From Struthio camelus (taxonomy: Eukaryota; Chordata; Aves; Struthioniformes; Struthionidae), in NCBI RefSeq assembly GCF_040807025.1, contig NC_090967.1, positions 3,098,001 through 3,162,000 on the forward strand: a stretch of DNA of 64,000 nucleotides, written 5' to 3'. The notes under the pieces are model-generated. The model ran no database searches, was not told the DNA's origin, and saw only the letters and a program-made list of their open reading frames with translations. A program made the position numbers and the translations under genes. Below are positions 38,321 through 52,900 of this stretch, piece by piece (the first letter of the stretch is position 1; the number at the start of each line of letters is the position of its first letter).

Positions 38321-40429
38321 TCCCCGATGGAGTGCAATGGCAGCAGTGTGGAGGCTGCTCCTGTCCCCTCGGGGCTCAGGGGGTTACAAACGCCCTGACT
38401 GCGTCCTCCAGCCTTCCCTGATGGGTCCTCAGGAACGTGTCTCTTGCGGCCACCTTCTGCCTTGGATGTGTGAGGCAAGCTGGCGGGGGCATGCGTCTGC
38501 CAGGCCAGTGCTCGGTAGCTCCCAGAGGAGCTTGGGACAGACCGAGGGGACGAGGCAGGTACCTTCAAGTCCGGGTGAGCACGAGCAGGGGCAGGCTGTG
38601 TGGCAGCTGCTGAGGAAGTTTGCTTAAATGATTCCCAGGAGACTGTTAGCAGCAAGGCTGAAGCTTTTTGACATGCATAGTTTGAGAACCAGCTCTTCTG
38701 AATATTGCCCTTGAAAGAGACAGAAGAAGGGTTTTACATTTTTTCTCTCCAGTCTTTGTTTTTTTGTGATCGCTAATTAGCTTAAGCAACTCTTAATCTT
38801 AATTGGTGATGAAGAGAGAGGTAACATAGAGATGAAGCAAGTAACTAACGGTTTCATTTATTTGCTTTCTAGTGTTAGTCTGGGCAAATTAACGTTGTTG
38901 CTACTGTCTGCAAGACAGGTCCCCTATGTTAGGCCAGTCTGAGTAACTGAAAAATGGTGGAATTGTTCCCTGGACATGGGTGTTTTTGTGCTTTCTCTTT
39001 TCCTCTGGAGCCCTCTGCAATTCTACCCTTGTGTGACTGAGCCTTACTTATGGAAGTAGTTGTATCACAGTCAATATTTGTCTGCTCTGTGTTCCATAGC
39101 ACCTAAATTAAAACTTTTACCATCTGTCATGGCAGTCGATGTGGCTGTGTAAACAGTCTACAAGAGACCTGGGGGGAATTGCTTCCTGTTGTGCTTGCTC
39201 CCCAGGCTGCCCTTGCCAGCTCCGGAATACGAGATGATGGGAGAGAGGGCAGCAGAATACACTGCAAAGCCTAGGAAGCCCCAAGAGATTCCTGCAACAT
39301 CAAACGATCTGTCTGATTGACATGGGAGGCAGCTAACTTGCCAACTTTATTGTTCCCTTGTGCGTTTTTGCAGCAGAAATGTTGTCATAAACAGTTTCCG
39401 CGTTCTCACTGGTCATGCAGGTTTGGCTGTTTCCTTGGCGGCACCGAGTGCCTTTTGGAAGTATTTTCTAGCTGGTTTAGTTCTCCTATCTAATTTGATG
39501 CACAGCACTGTAAACGTTGTGCTGGCATCACCGATGCCCTGTGCTGCGAGGGTTGGGAACATGCATCAGGGAGGGGAAACGCTGTCAACATGCTTAGATC
39601 TGCAAAGGGACTCTGGCGTTGCTGAGCTAAATTCTTTGGTACCTTCCAGAGGGAGCTCTACTGCCCTGAGCTCTCTGGGAAGTTCCTGATAAGACCTGGG
39701 CATCTGAATGAGATTCTTGGTGATCGGTGTGTAGGAGAGGAAAAAGCCTTTTCTCTTAAAAACCAGGGTAGTCGCCACATTCTTCTTAAATGCCACTGGA
39801 GAGGTATGAACAAGACATGTGCTTATCTGATGAATGCTGTGGACTTACTTCAATTCCTTCCATATCCTGGTGGTCTCAAATCCACATCTCCCAGATCCCT
39901 GAAGAGTGCCCTTGCTTTCAGGCTATCTGCTGTTTTGAAACACGTGGGATGTCCCTTGCTCACAGCATGAAATGACTTCAGAAAGCCTGATCTCTGGAAA
40001 CGGCACTCACAGGAGGTGTGGGCTTGAACCACTTCAAGGAGATGTTCCTCGTGTCCAGGTCTTTTCCTTCTGGCTATGCGCTAAGCTTTAAATCATTGAC
40101 TTACGAGGCAGGGTTGGCAAGTTCTCCTGCCGTTGCTGTTATGGACGGACGCTGTCCTTGTGGGGAGCCACCCAATTTCCTTTCAGCCAAGTCTTGTAGA
40201 TTAAATGCCTGACTACAGTCCTGCATAGAAACTCTTAGCCTCACTACAGTCATCAAATCAAAGCAAGAATATAAACATAAAGCGGCGTAGAGAATATCCT
40301 AAAGTAAGAATTCAGAAGCTGGTGAACTTTACTGGAGACAGCTTAGGATGTTGGGTGCTTTTTGGGTTTGGCTGGGAGGTTGAAGAGGGCACCAAAGGAG
40401 CCTGGGTGCTTTTGTGAATCTGGCCTTAG

Positions 40430-40520
40430 CTGAGTTGTCCAAGGTCACTAGATGGGTTTTATGGCAAAGCTGGATCTGAGTGCGGCTTTCCCACCTCCCT
40501 GCTAGCACTCTTATTTTGGC
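40430..40520 (-). repeat. MIR-type SINE fragment in SCAMP4 intron 1
   Basis: gttgtccaaggtcactagatg and caaagctggatctgagtg match the reverse-complement MIR region (ttgcccaaggtcacacagc, then gcagagctgggattcg). Confidence 0.6.
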
Positions 40521-42663
40521 CTGTTCTTTCCCCAGAAAGGGAGAAAGGCAGTAGGGGGAAAAAAAATGAGTGTGAGAAATAACTGAAAATATTAAAAGTA
40601 CTTACCTTAATGTAGGCAGAATAAATTTTATATCAACAGTCTTATGTGCCTCCAGCAGCTTGCCACAGGTATTCCTTCACAAAATTTTCCCTTATCCTAG
40701 ATAATGAAATGTGTTTTCCGCTAAAGTCGTATTTGAAGTATTCATGTTGTATGCTTCCTAGAAAAGCACTACTACTTACGTATATTTCTTGGTTTCAAAG
40801 GAAAATGTTGTCTCTCAGAAACGACACAGGACATTTTTGTCTTTGAAATACAGATGAAGAAAAGCTCCTACTGTCTCCAGTGGGCTTTTGTGAGTCATGT
40901 GAATTGGGCTGTAAACTTTGGAGTTATTCATTGACTGCTTATGAGCACAGTGGAAAAAGGAAGTTCACTTCACACCATGGTTTCCTTAGTAAGTGTTCTT
41001 TTTCCTCCCTCCGCAAATAATGGATTTTATATGAAAAAACTGCAGCAGAGGGTGCAGGATGCTGGGTTTTATCTATTTCCAATTAAATTGAAAACACTTC
41101 TGTGAATATAGAGGTTATTTTTGTGTGTTATTATCTTGCACACAAACGTCACGTGAGTGGTTGGATAGTACCTGCTTACGTACCTGTTTATCCATATTTG
41201 CAGTGAATCTATTTCCTTAAACTTGGACTTTGCAACTGGAGCTTGACTTGAGGATATTTAGGCTGCACAGTGCAATTTTTTTTCGCCTAAAGGAGTTTTG
41301 GCCATCAGCAATCTGAATTGAGCAGCATCATCGCTTAGCAAAAAGTGTAAAGCACAGTATCAAAGACCCTGCAGTTAAGAGTTTGCAGAAGTCCTGCCCA
41401 AATTAAATGGTGAGCTGGGGAGGTATGAAGAGTGCAACTCCATTGCACATGTATCTCAGAGCTCTAAGGTTTGAGCTTGCTGCCATAGATGTCCATGGGG
41501 GAAAATTCCCTTTCCTTTCACTGAGAGCAAGACTAGAGCCTCAATCCACTTGAACCAAGGGGAGAAAAATGCATTTCAGGAACTGATTATTCAGTGCAAA
41601 ATTTGCTCATGTGCTCTCATCTTTGCAGAAAGGAATATTCTTAATGTCATTTTGCTGTTAAAAGTCGCATCTTTCGGTAGGGAAACAACAGTTGTCGTCC
41701 CAGAAAATTCTATGAGATTACTCATTAACAGCAAAGGTTGCCAAACAGAGCAGTCTTCAGTGGTTTGTGTTGTAGCTACTTTACGTGGTCGTATATCCCA
41801 TCTTCAGAGCATCAAACCATGGCTGAGATTTATTAAGAATTGAGCAGGTACATGAGAACAAGTGGATAAGGTTCGGAAGGGATGTATCGCTGGAGTGCTG
41901 CCTTTTCTCTTCTCTAATTATTTATTTAGTTGAGCTAAAGCCCCTCAATTGTGCTGCGGTTGTTGCTTTTAGAAGACAGGCCACAGGGGAGCTAGACCCC
42001 ATAAAGGCAGGAATATGTCCCCAAGTCTTTCCTTCTGGTCCTTTTTCCAACCGGAAAACTGATGCCTCCCACCCCTGTGCAACTGTAAAGAAAGATACTG
42101 ACATTGAAGTACACTCAGTCGTCCTATTCTGCAGAAATCACCGTACTTCTTTAAGTAAAAAAAAATCTTTTCTCTGGATATGTTAACTGGTGTTCATGTA
42201 TCATTTGTTCTCCCCCCGCCAAATTTACAGATCTGGGCTGGGAGCAGCTGGGAATGGGTGGGGCAAAGTTGTAATTGTATTCTTAACTATCTTCATACTT
42301 GATTTTCTATTCACGCTTTTTTTTTTTTTTTAAGGGAGCAAAAAACAAAATGCGCCCATTTCTAAATTATGTTATAAGTTAAAGTTTGTATGGTGGGAAA
42401 GCCTGGAGGCTTCAATTGCGACGGGGCCCCATTGTGTGAGCGTTTGACAAAGGAGTCCTAACCCTGAGAAGCTCGTGATTTACATAGGTTTCCTGTCCAT
42501 GCTCCGTTGCTTAGGCTGGCACAAGCAAAACAATATGTTCTCCTCAATGTAGACCTAATTAAGCTAGTATTTAACCGACTCGCTCTGTACAGGAAGATTA
42601 AATTCCACCTGTACAGGTTCCACTTGTTATCAATATACCGTTGTCTCCACCAGGGACTGTGCT

Positions 42664-42674
42664 CAAGTAGGTCA
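42664..42674 (+). promoter_or_regulatory. Near-consensus ROR response element in SCAMP4 intron 1
   Basis: CAAGTAGGTCA differs from WAWNTRGGTCA only at the first base and has the favoured AAGTAGGTCA core. It lies at the end of a block rich in TAAT motifs (42,480-42,700). Confidence 0.35.
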
Positions 42675-43851
42675 GTTAAAAAGTAAATAAAATGCAAACC
42701 TTAACAAAACAGTTGCGCTAGTATGAAATGTGCATCGTCCAGATCATGCATCAGGCACGGAAGTGCAGAAAAGAGAAATGAGTTGCTTTAAATCCCAAGA
42801 GCTTTGGATACAAAACAGCTATTCTGACCTGAGTGCAGTAGCTGCTGTAGATGTTGCAGTAGTGTGTGCTGTTGGCTTTGTTATTATAAAGGGAGTTTTT
42901 AGTCTATGCCTTTTTGTTCTTGATAATTCTTGTCAACCTTTGAAATACTGTGTTAGAGTTTTTTTTTGTTCTGTGGGATTCTTTGTTTTCTGTTTGGAAT
43001 TTGCAGATACAGGCACACAGTGAGTTTTATCTCTGAACATAGAGGTGGGTCAAATAAAAGCGGCCGTTCAGTCCACACCTCTGCGCAGCTTTCACTTGTG
43101 GGATCGGTTCTGCCCAGATCAACAACGCAGTTGACAGGGGGTAAACTTTACAGGATTCGATCCGTCAGGAATTTCAGTAATTTTCAATGGTGGCAAAAGA
43201 AAGAAGAATGAATCTGTATTTTAATAAAGGTTGTGCATAATTATTAATGGGGGACGTTGTTTTTGGGGTACTGATTAAGTTTCAAAGAGCAGCTTACTTC
43301 CCAGCTAACAATGGATGATTGCCTGTTTGTTTCCACAGTTGGGAAGGTCCACAGAGAGCCAGGAGCCCGCAAATCATCTCAGCACCTAAATGAGGCATTA
43401 AGTCTGGTGAGCTAGCACAAATTTCTCTTCTAACAGGTGCGCTTTGCTGGGTTCCAACCAGACCTATGTGTCTCAGCTTGTTGTCCGGTTTCAGCTGGAA
43501 TGTGCGCATGTTCTGGCAGTGTATTTTTGTGCATCCTCGGCCTTTGCCGGGTACTGCTAAGAGCATGATTGTTTGCTGCTGAACAGTAAAAGCATTAAAA
43601 TTGTTGATGAGGTGGTTGTACTGCATGAGAACCTACCAGGTGGAGCTTCATACAAGCGAGGGGAGATCGCGACAGTTTTTATGAGGGTCCAGCCTGCATA
43701 CTTCGTGCAGTCTGAGATGACTAGTTTGCAGTGGGAACTCTGGGGTTACAGTCTGTCAAATACACGATACCAAAAGATGCTTCCAATTTTAGGAGGTTCT
43801 TTGGATACTGGTTAGTGATGTCTGCTGACTTAGTTTTTCTTTTTCCCATAG

Positions 43852-43907
43852 GTCTGTTGCTGTCTGTCTGAAACTTCCTCAGGGAACAGTCCTAATAGAA
43901 ATGGCGG
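43852..43907 (+). CDS. SCAMP4: SCAMP4 exon 2: 49 nt of 5' UTR plus the first 7 coding nt
   Basis: The acceptor ctttttcccatag precedes 43,852. ATG is at 43,901, followed by GCG G and donor gtaaga at 43,908. Joined to exon 3 this reads Met-Ala-Glu-Lys-Val-Asn-Asn-Phe, the SCAMP amino terminus. Confidence 0.88.
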
Positions 43908-46900
43908 GTAAGAGCCCCTCAAAATATGGTGAGGCAGGAAGAAAAATGGTTGTAGAGGATGTTTTTCAGTATTATGTGATGGCTATAGTTCGTTAGGTAT
44001 GACACATTTCCTTTCTTCCTAAATTCTTAATGTTCCCTCAGTAGCTCTTTAGCTCCTTCTCTTTTCTTCTTGTGGTCATATGCCCATTTTGCTCTGTATC
44101 CACTATAGTTTTGTTAGCTGAGGCTACTGTTCTAGCAGTAAAGGTTTGGATGTCACTTTTTTGAAAGTTTTATGAGGAGGAAATTTATTCACAAAAAAGT
44201 ACATGAGAGCAATTCCTCTCTTACAGAGGCTAAACAGCTCTTTCCACAGCATTCCTACCTGTATTATTGATTTCAATACAACTTTACTTACAGGGAAATT
44301 GGTAACAAAATTGCCCATAACTTCTTTCAGATAAGATAAACTCTTGGACTTTCATACAGCTGCTGTTCACGGGCAATATGATTTGGTTTTTAAAAGCATA
44401 TATCATGCTTGCTGATCTAACAGGTTGATCCTTGCCTTGGTGTGAGGCCCGTAGCACTCCAAGCTATGCAGTCAGACATGACAGAATATTTTCTTTTGGT
44501 TTCTTTTGTCTTTTCTTGGAAGTAACCCAAAACGGTTTAAAACTACAGAGTCTCTGAGAAGCATACACCTCCGGGGTGGGAGAATAGTGGTCGTCTGGCT
44601 CCTTGCAGCTAGACAGCAACAGAGGAGAGGTATAACCCTTATCTTTCTGTAACTAAAATAGATATGGAAGGACTTGGAGCATCTGTGAGTTCGAAAAATG
44701 ACAAACTGCAGTGGCCAGTGCTCAGAAGTGGCAGTTGTTTTGGGCCTCACCATCTGGGGACTTCTGCACTAGAGGCTGGCAACAACTCTATTGCTGGTGG
44801 GAGACCTGAATTATAGGACAAGAAAAATGGAAGAGAGCTGAACCAAAGTAACTAGCTGCAGCTACAGGTTTTTAAGAGGGATAGGAGGAAATTGCCCCCC
44901 ATGCCCTCAAAGATGTTAGAGAATCTGCTTTTACTGTGACCAGCTAACCTTGCTCTTACTGACTTCCCTAGAGAGAGCTGTCTTCTTAGCTTTTAAAGCT
45001 GTACCCCCTTTGCTTTGCATTTAGAAATCCAGCATTGTTGCATCCTTTTGTAGACTGCTGAGACAGATTGTCAAAGGGAACCCCCATTAGGTGTTTATAG
45101 CAAACAAAAAGTTAGTGCTAAGAAGTCCAAATTCCTATGGACTTTGAAAGTAGCCATGGGAGATCAGTACTGCACGTGACGTGGCTTCTTGTGGTTAGCG
45201 ATAGGTGTTAACCAGTAACTAATGCAGGCTTTAGAACCATCTGAGTTAATGTCGTGCATTCACAGGTGATGGCTAAGGAGGGGAAGTAGACATAACATTT
45301 ATTTGTATATAAAAAAAGTCTACTGAAAACTCGAGTTGGGCTGATGACTTAAGACATTTTCCATACTTAGTTCTGAGGTACTTGCAGTGGATGTTTTCCT
45401 CATAGTTTTCTGCATGAAAATATGCCTTTCCTTCTCATGAAGTAAAGCCTTTTCTTCCTTAAGCATGGCATGCAGTTTTAGACTCCTCCCTGCCAACCTT
45501 AAAACGAAGTTAAGAAGCTGCTTCTGCAAAATATCTTCTCACACAGCGATAATGGCAAGAGAAGGGGAACTCTTGTGCTGACGGTTCTTGTTCAGACATT
45601 TCCTCTTGTCTTCTGTGCCATTTGGAGGTTTTCCCAGGACATTCTTCATCTCTTCCTCTGGTTGTTTTTAATTCTGTTTACTGGGGCTGAAGTAGACGAG
45701 AGACAATTAGTCACAATGCCCTGGAATCAAACTTTAATCAGCACTGGAAGGCAAGAGCAGACGTTCCCAAACATGTAGAAACTCACATCCGGGCGCACAT
45801 ATATAAGCACACGGATCTGTGCATCTTTATAGAAGCTGACAGCAGCTTAAATACAGAGGGCTTAGGTAGTTAATTACTTGATTTTAAAAAGTAATTTCTT
45901 CCCAAGGTAAGTTTTTCTTGCTTTTGTCAGTGTTCACTGATTTTTATGGTATCTGAATGCAAAGCTTGCTTCACTGGGGCTTCACTTTGTGGGAAGACTT
46001 GACTTGGAAAAGAAAAAAAATGTACACTCATGAATCTCATAACAGCAAAACCATTCCTGGCATCTGATTTGCCTTCCCAAACTGGATGATGTCTGGGTAC
46101 TAAATTCCAGTTTTAGCAGGATGCACCCTTCTTTACTGTCATAGAGATATATCTGCTACAGGTCCCAAGGCATAATCGTTATGCCAGCAAGCCCGCATAC
46201 TCAGAGTTTGTGTCTGAAGGTAAATCTGTTTTTATCTGGAAAATCACCAGTCTTTCCTCCTGCTTTAGTTGTCAGAGAGGTTCTAACTAAAAACCTCTGT
46301 GCAAACTGCTTCCCTGAGACATTTTGGGCAATCTGCTTAGCTGGCCTTGCTCGTTTTACCTGAGGTTTCATCCCTGAGCTGTTTCTAAGGTCTTGATACT
46401 CTTTTGCTCTGTATCTTGCAGTGCCTTTTGCACCAACTTTATACTGATGTTTTAAGTTACCAAATCTATGTGTTAGTCATTAGCTTGTTTCTTTTTCCTG
46501 CTCTAAACCTTGCGTGTGCTGGTATAAATGTATTGCATCCACTGCTAAGCAAGGGGAACAAGATGTTTGGTGTCCATACTAAAGATGACTATACTGAAGT
46601 TAAGTAATCTGGATGGCCAGAGCTGATGATTGTTTTCTCTTCTAATTCTTGCGAGTCTTCTCACCTTAGGGGTCCTCAGAACCTTTATGCGTTGGGGAAG
46701 CACGGGGGATGTCACACTTGCTCGTTGACATAAGAACATTTCTGCGTTCAGCTGATCTATGTGTTCTTCTTTGTAGAAAAGGTGAATAACTTCCCACCGC
46801 TCCCCAAGTTTATCCCTCTGAAACCGTGTTTCTACCAGAACTTTGCCGATGAAATTCCCATCGATTATCAAACTCTGGTGAAGAGAATCTACCGTGTATG

Positions 46901-49900
46901 GATCTGTAAGTTGAATAAGAAACATGTGCAGGGAAAATCACATGCGTAGTAGAAACACAAAAATCCTTATGATATATGGGTTTTTGGGTTTTCACCACAG
47001 TTTATGAGAATCAGTGATTCCTCTTAGAACGCTATAACTACCTTTGTGCCCAAATGTTAAGCTGTCATGCCTTGAATCTTTGTTGCAGAGCTGGTGTTGA
47101 AGAAAAGGATGAATATCAGTGCTGGAAAAGGCTATTAGTAAATTTGAGGAGGAAAAAAGACAGGCCATATTTGAAAGCCTTACTGATGTCAAGTAAATAA
47201 CCCTCTTAAAATAATTTGCAATGCACCTAGAATAAGATGAATAGGAGGATTTTAGGCAGGAAAATTCATGTGGCTCATATGTTTGTTACCTGTCTCCCCA
47301 CCCTGCTGTATGAATCCTAAAATTCTTTTCCTTGGTGCCATCCTCAAATTTCCCCGTCCAGTCTCAAGCAGTATCTAAAGACAGCTGTATGCTGTCTTTT
47401 CCTTAGCTGTCCTTAAATGTAAAATGTCTTAGCCCAGCTTTAGAGGGGCGTTGATCCTCTTGGTCACAACTAGTGATTTGCTGATGTTCTGTAGGAATAG
47501 ACCTCCTGGCTCTCTGGACTTCTGTTGTTTTGCTGAGCAATGCAAAAGCCAGTAGTAGAAAATTAGCCATCCTTCTCCAGGGAGTGAAATTGGATGAAAA
47601 ACCTTTTGGCAGGCCCAGAGAACCACAGGAAATGCTTTGGAAGATTAAAAATCTCTTTGCCTTGTTATCATTTTTTTTTCTTTTTTTCCCCTCCCCCCTC
47701 CCCAATGCTTGTCCTTGTATTTACCCCTCCCATTGAAGAAAAGCTTGTTTTCTGCGAGATATGCATTTGATGGCGTGGCTTTGGTTCCAGATGTATAGGA
47801 TGTGTGTATGAGGGAGATTTGCGTATACAAATAATAGCATAATCTATCACTTCATTGTTCTTCCGTTATTTAGAGATGCTGAAATGAGCTCTGTAATTTT
47901 CTTGCCTGAAGAAACTGCTTGTCCCTCCAGCCTAACTAGTTAAATGTTGCATGCTGTAAAGCTGCCTTTGTATGTCGCTCTTTTTAAACAAAGCGCCCCT
48001 CATTCAAGTTAGTGGAAAGATGGAAAGATGCCAGCCATTTAGGCAACTAGTCATATGCATGGCTGAGGAGACCTGGCATTTTCACCATGAGTTTTAAATT
48101 TCCATCTGCTGCCCATTTTCTTTTGGGGTCTCCCAGACTTTTTGGGATGGAATAGAGGGAAAGACACATATGGAGGGAAGACAGTAAACAAGAAAAGGCC
48201 AATATTAAAAATAGAAATGCAAAAGTCATTGCTAGAAGGTTGAATGCTGTTTACTTTTAATTGGGTTTGACCATTTTATGAAGCTAGATGGTGATTTGGA
48301 GAAACCTATACCAGAGCTCCCACTACTGGAGAACAAACTCCTGCCTGACACATAGAGAGAACCAGAAGTTCCTTAAAACTTAGGTGTTCCTGTCTTGATG
48401 TTTTATTATTAGAGAGCAAGTAACTTGTGAAACTAAGCATTTGGTGAAGTACAGCCAATTAGCATATAAATGAAATTTAAATAATTAAAATCCCTCCTCC
48501 CCTGCACCTCCAAATATTAAGATACATGCAAGATATGGCATATAAAGCCTTGTTGTTAGCTACTTAGAAGAGGAAGGAATTCTCTCTTTGGTAAGCCAAT
48601 GTTTTATTTCAACTCTCTTATAATTCAAGTGTCAGAATAAGCAGCTGGGTTAGGATATTTTAAATGCTGGATTCCCTTGACCATATCCTCAGTATAATAT
48701 TATGCCTATGCAGGGTTGTAATTGTTCAGCAGCCTCTGAGATGAGCGAAGGGAGGTGAGTCTGTGCAAAGAGAAAGAAAGAGGAGTCGCTGGAATGAGCG
48801 GCCAGCCTGGCTGAGCTGAGAGCTGCAGCACATAGCAAAGCAAGGTGCGGATGGGACGTGTTCATTTCTCACAGGAGAAGAGAAACTCCGGGGGTTAATT
48901 CTGACTGAATAAATGGGAATAAAGTCCACTTACTGTGACCTTGTCACCAGGTGGTACTGCAGTGTCCGGCATGTTTGGACCCTCTGCCTTCTCGTGTCTC
49001 CTTGTCAGTGCTAACTGATACAGGTTACTTTTTAAAAAAAAAAAAAAAAAAAATTGAATGAACCACCCCCTGCTTTCCAAAAAAGAGCTTTTAATTGGGC
49101 TGTGCCTACTCGACGCTGGTTGTTTCAGAAGACTGCAGAGCTGGGGACTGAGCATAGGGTCCCTGGAGCACAGCGGAGAAAGCGGGGGGAGCCCCTGCCG
49201 TGTGTGCAGAGCTCAGCCTGCGAAAGCGAGGACGTGTACAGCCCCACTTCTCTGGCAGCTATTGTGAGCTTCAGAGAAAGGGGATAACAACATCATTTTG
49301 TGCAAGTTTATTTAGCGCAGCACTAGTGCTCTCTGGGATCGGTTGTCAACTAATCCAAGTGGCAGGAACAGGGACCTAAAAGGGCCTGTAAGCCACCTTT
49401 ATGTTCCTGCGTTCTCAGCCTGCTTGGAGTTTGCTTATTCCCCAGCTCAAGGCAGCATACGCAAGCCCTGAAGCTGACTTGCAGGCTTCCTCCTGAGGCA
49501 CAGGGAAGCAGAGAGAGTCTGCAGGGCACTCTGCTAGCTCTGAGATAGCTCCTTGGGCAGCCTTAGCAAGCGCAGAGACCAAAGTAACGCTGAGGCTGCG
49601 CACAGGGCGGTTGGTGTTTTTATACCGCTCTCCTCCCATAAAGGGATCTTGCTACAAACAGGAATTTAACCTGCTTACTCTTAGTTTATAATAATACTGG
49701 ACTGAATCTTGCCTGTATCAGGCGCAGCGGTTACCGCCCAGCTCTCCATCCTTTGGCAGGCCCCCAAAAGAGTTTCTTCGTCCCTCTGCTGTGACACATC
49801 CGCTGGAAATGGATGCGCTGCTGTGCTGCTGACCTCCCAGGTCACAGCCGAAAGCCATTAGTAGACGGGTAGTGGTTGCTTTATTGGGCACGAGTTTCCC

Positions 49901-52900
49901 ACTGTATATATGGTCCTGTCATATAATGCAGGATAGTTGTTTCCTTTTTCTCTGAAGATGTGAAACCACGCAGCCTCATGGTCTTTCTTCTGCCCTCTTT
50001 ACAGTCTACTGCATCACACTAGTCGTGAATATAATTGCGTGCCTAGCGTGGTGGATCGGAGGAGGCTACGGGGTCAATTTTGGTTTGGCCATCCTTTGGC
50101 TTATTCTCTTCAGTCCCTGCGGCTACGTCTGCTGGTTTCGACCTGCGTACAAAGCCTTTCGGTAAGGAGAAGCTCACAAGGTGATTTTGTTTCCGTTTCC
50201 TCTAGGTGAGAAGCGTGTTGTTTTTGGGAAGTGAGTGCCCGTATGGAGATCTGCCTGTCTGGGATAAAGATTAAGGACTTGATATCTGAATATCTTGTTT
50301 ACTTTAGAAACATTTTTCTTCAGGAGTGGGGCTACTTCTAAATATTAGATGTAGGATTGAGGGTCACTTGCCTACTTGGAGGTCAGCAGCACTGGCTTGT
50401 TTGCCGCTTTTGTGAGCATGAAATTCACGTTTCACCTAAATATCTCAGGCTTAGCAGTACCCTAATATCAGCATAACCTTAAGAGGGATATTAATTTGGT
50501 AAACCTTCATTGAGGCTTATTTTGATGGAAGGCTATTAAGTTATCAGTTGCTGAGAACTCTCCTGTTTTTTGTCTCTAGATACAGAACTTGGCTGCTTTG
50601 CTTTTTAGATAAAAGCAGCTCTTTAGGACCAGTCCTTCTGAAACGGCACAAATATTTAAAGCCATCCTAGTTTTTTACTTTAATAATCATTTGCATTTGC
50701 TCACACTTGCTGGGGATCACAAGGCATTATCCATTAATGCATAATAGAGCTGTGAAGGACCTGAGCATTTTCCAGTCTCGTGTAGGGAACCAGGGCACAG
50801 AGGAGGGAAGTGACCTGCCCAGTGTCACGCTGTGGGTCTTCAGCAGGACCCGCGCGAGAGCCAGAGGTCTGGACTCTGAAGGTGAAGCTCTCTGGTCCCC
50901 TGTTACCAGAATACTCTGGATTTTGGTTATTCATCACTTCAGTGATGAGTTAATTTAGAAAATAGCAAAAGCAGCTGATAGAAATGGGAGTTGGCAGATG
51001 GGGGCCCTATCTGTGAAAGGAGTTGAGCACATGCTAAATTAGTTACTTAAATGCTCTCCTGCATTCACACTCCGTATACTAACAACACTGGGCAGTTAAT
51101 TCACTGGAGGTGCTTAAAACGTCAGTGACTACGTTACAGAGTACAGGGGAGGATTATTTCTGAAGGAAACGGAAGTCAGTGGGGTTGGATTAATCTGAAA
51201 GTTTTAGAAGACATGAAAATAAAAGCTTTGAGCTCTCGCTCTCTAGGCCTGGGGTTTTGTCCCCATCCCTAGCTCAGAAGCCTGAGGGACTCCCAAGTGC
51301 CTCTGTCCCAAGACCATTTTCCATTCTGAAGTCTGGGAAAGATTACTCTTCCTCACTGATTTCCTCTGGGCTCCACAAGGACCGTTTCTAATTATTTTTT
51401 TAATGTTGTTTGTATGCATTTATGCAACTGAATACTGAAAGGTCCCTGAGGTTACTCTGTATACAGACTTCTACAGTTAAAAAAAGAACATGCCCTAGGG
51501 ACAGAGCGGCAAGGCCAGGGATCACCGAGGTTGACATGAGTTGTAGGAGAGGCTTGAAAAACATTGCAGTGGGGCAGCAGTATTTTGTATGGAATGGCAG
51601 ATAGCCTTGATTCAGGAAGGCTCGGTCAGACCCACTTGCTATGCTTATTTTAGGAAGAAGCAACTGTTAAATACCAGCATCGTGTACTGCAAAGATGCTT
51701 TCATAAACCTTCGTCATACCTCTGCATCCAAAATTAAATTAGCTGCAGAGCTTTGGCGCTAGGGCAAAGCTGTTGCAAATCTGCACCAGCAAGCTGGATC
51801 AGAAAGCACCTTTTCTGTGTATCCTTGCTAATTCCCATACATCCTTTCAAATGGAGACTCCTCCAGCCCTTTCAGGTCTTAGTCGCAAGAGTCTGTTTGA
51901 AGGCTCAGGCTGGAACCTAATCCTTTGTTAATTGGATTATGATAGGCACTACTCCGAACAGTCCATGTTAAAAGTATTTCTTTCACGTTGCTGTACTCTG
52001 AGGTGATGTTTGAAGGGCAGGATCATGAAGATGCTCAGGGATGGCAAGCTTCTTTCACAGCATCTCTGTAAGTAATTAGCTTTTGAAAGATGGAAGGTAA
52101 GAGCCTCCCCCTAGTTTAGGCAGATCTTGTCTGTAAATGAACACACACTGCTCAAAGCAGCAGACGTCCGGCTGGAGGTTTTCCTATGTGTTTCAAACTC
52201 GCTAGAGTCCATGACGTTGACCCGTCTGGAGCCTGTATTCCTGCCTCCCTCATCCAGCTTTAGGCGTTAGGGGCAGACTTGCAGGCTTTGAGCAGGAGTT
52301 GGGAATGGCCAAACTTTTCCTGTAAACTCCTCATTGCACCAAACTGCCCCATTGGCCACTGAAATATCTTTGTGAATCAGTTCCACAGATCACAGGCCTT
52401 TCTAGTTCCTGAGATAATGGGAAGAAGCCATATTATTAAAAATGAAAGATCACTAGCTTTGGGGAGCTTCAGAGGTATACGTGGGCTTACAGTGAAAAGC
52501 TGGCTCATCAGTGTAGCTGGTTTAACAGGATGAAGATGTGCTGTTGCAGTGCTGTGTCGCAGTGCCCCTATGAGGGAGAGGCTGTGAACATGCCTGGTCA
52601 GCCTTCTTGATTGGGATTATATTCACACTGCCTATTACACCTGTATGAAGTACAGGACCTCACATATTCAGGACCTTCTCAGCCTTCGTATCCTAAAGAT
52701 GTGGAGCCTGTGAAGATGTGAAAGCAGGCATCTGCCTTTCCCCAGATTGTATACCACCCAAGCGTCTCTTATGTGGCTACTGAAATTTTTTTTCCTTTTC
52801 TTCCTGTTTTGTCTCAGCGCTGGATTATTAACCGTAGGCACGTAAGCTTGATGACAAACAGCCACGGAAACATTCCCAGCTGAGATTCTCGTGCTCAGTA

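Larger units (their letters stand above)
38321..43851 (+). other. SCAMP4 intron 1, main part
   Basis: AT-richer non-coding DNA contains a MIR fragment (40.4 kb), a TAAT-rich block with a ROR-type site (42,480-42,700) and T-rich tracts. No ADAT3-like single-exon ORF is present, although ADAT3 lies within SCAMP4 in human. Confidence 0.6.

Noticed and set aside
45320-45529. Minus-strand 69-codon frame with charged, helix-like sequence
   Set aside because: It looks superficially protein-like ([13 protein letters not shown]) but has no splice partners and no recognised family; a profile search would be needed to keep it as a pseudogene fragment.
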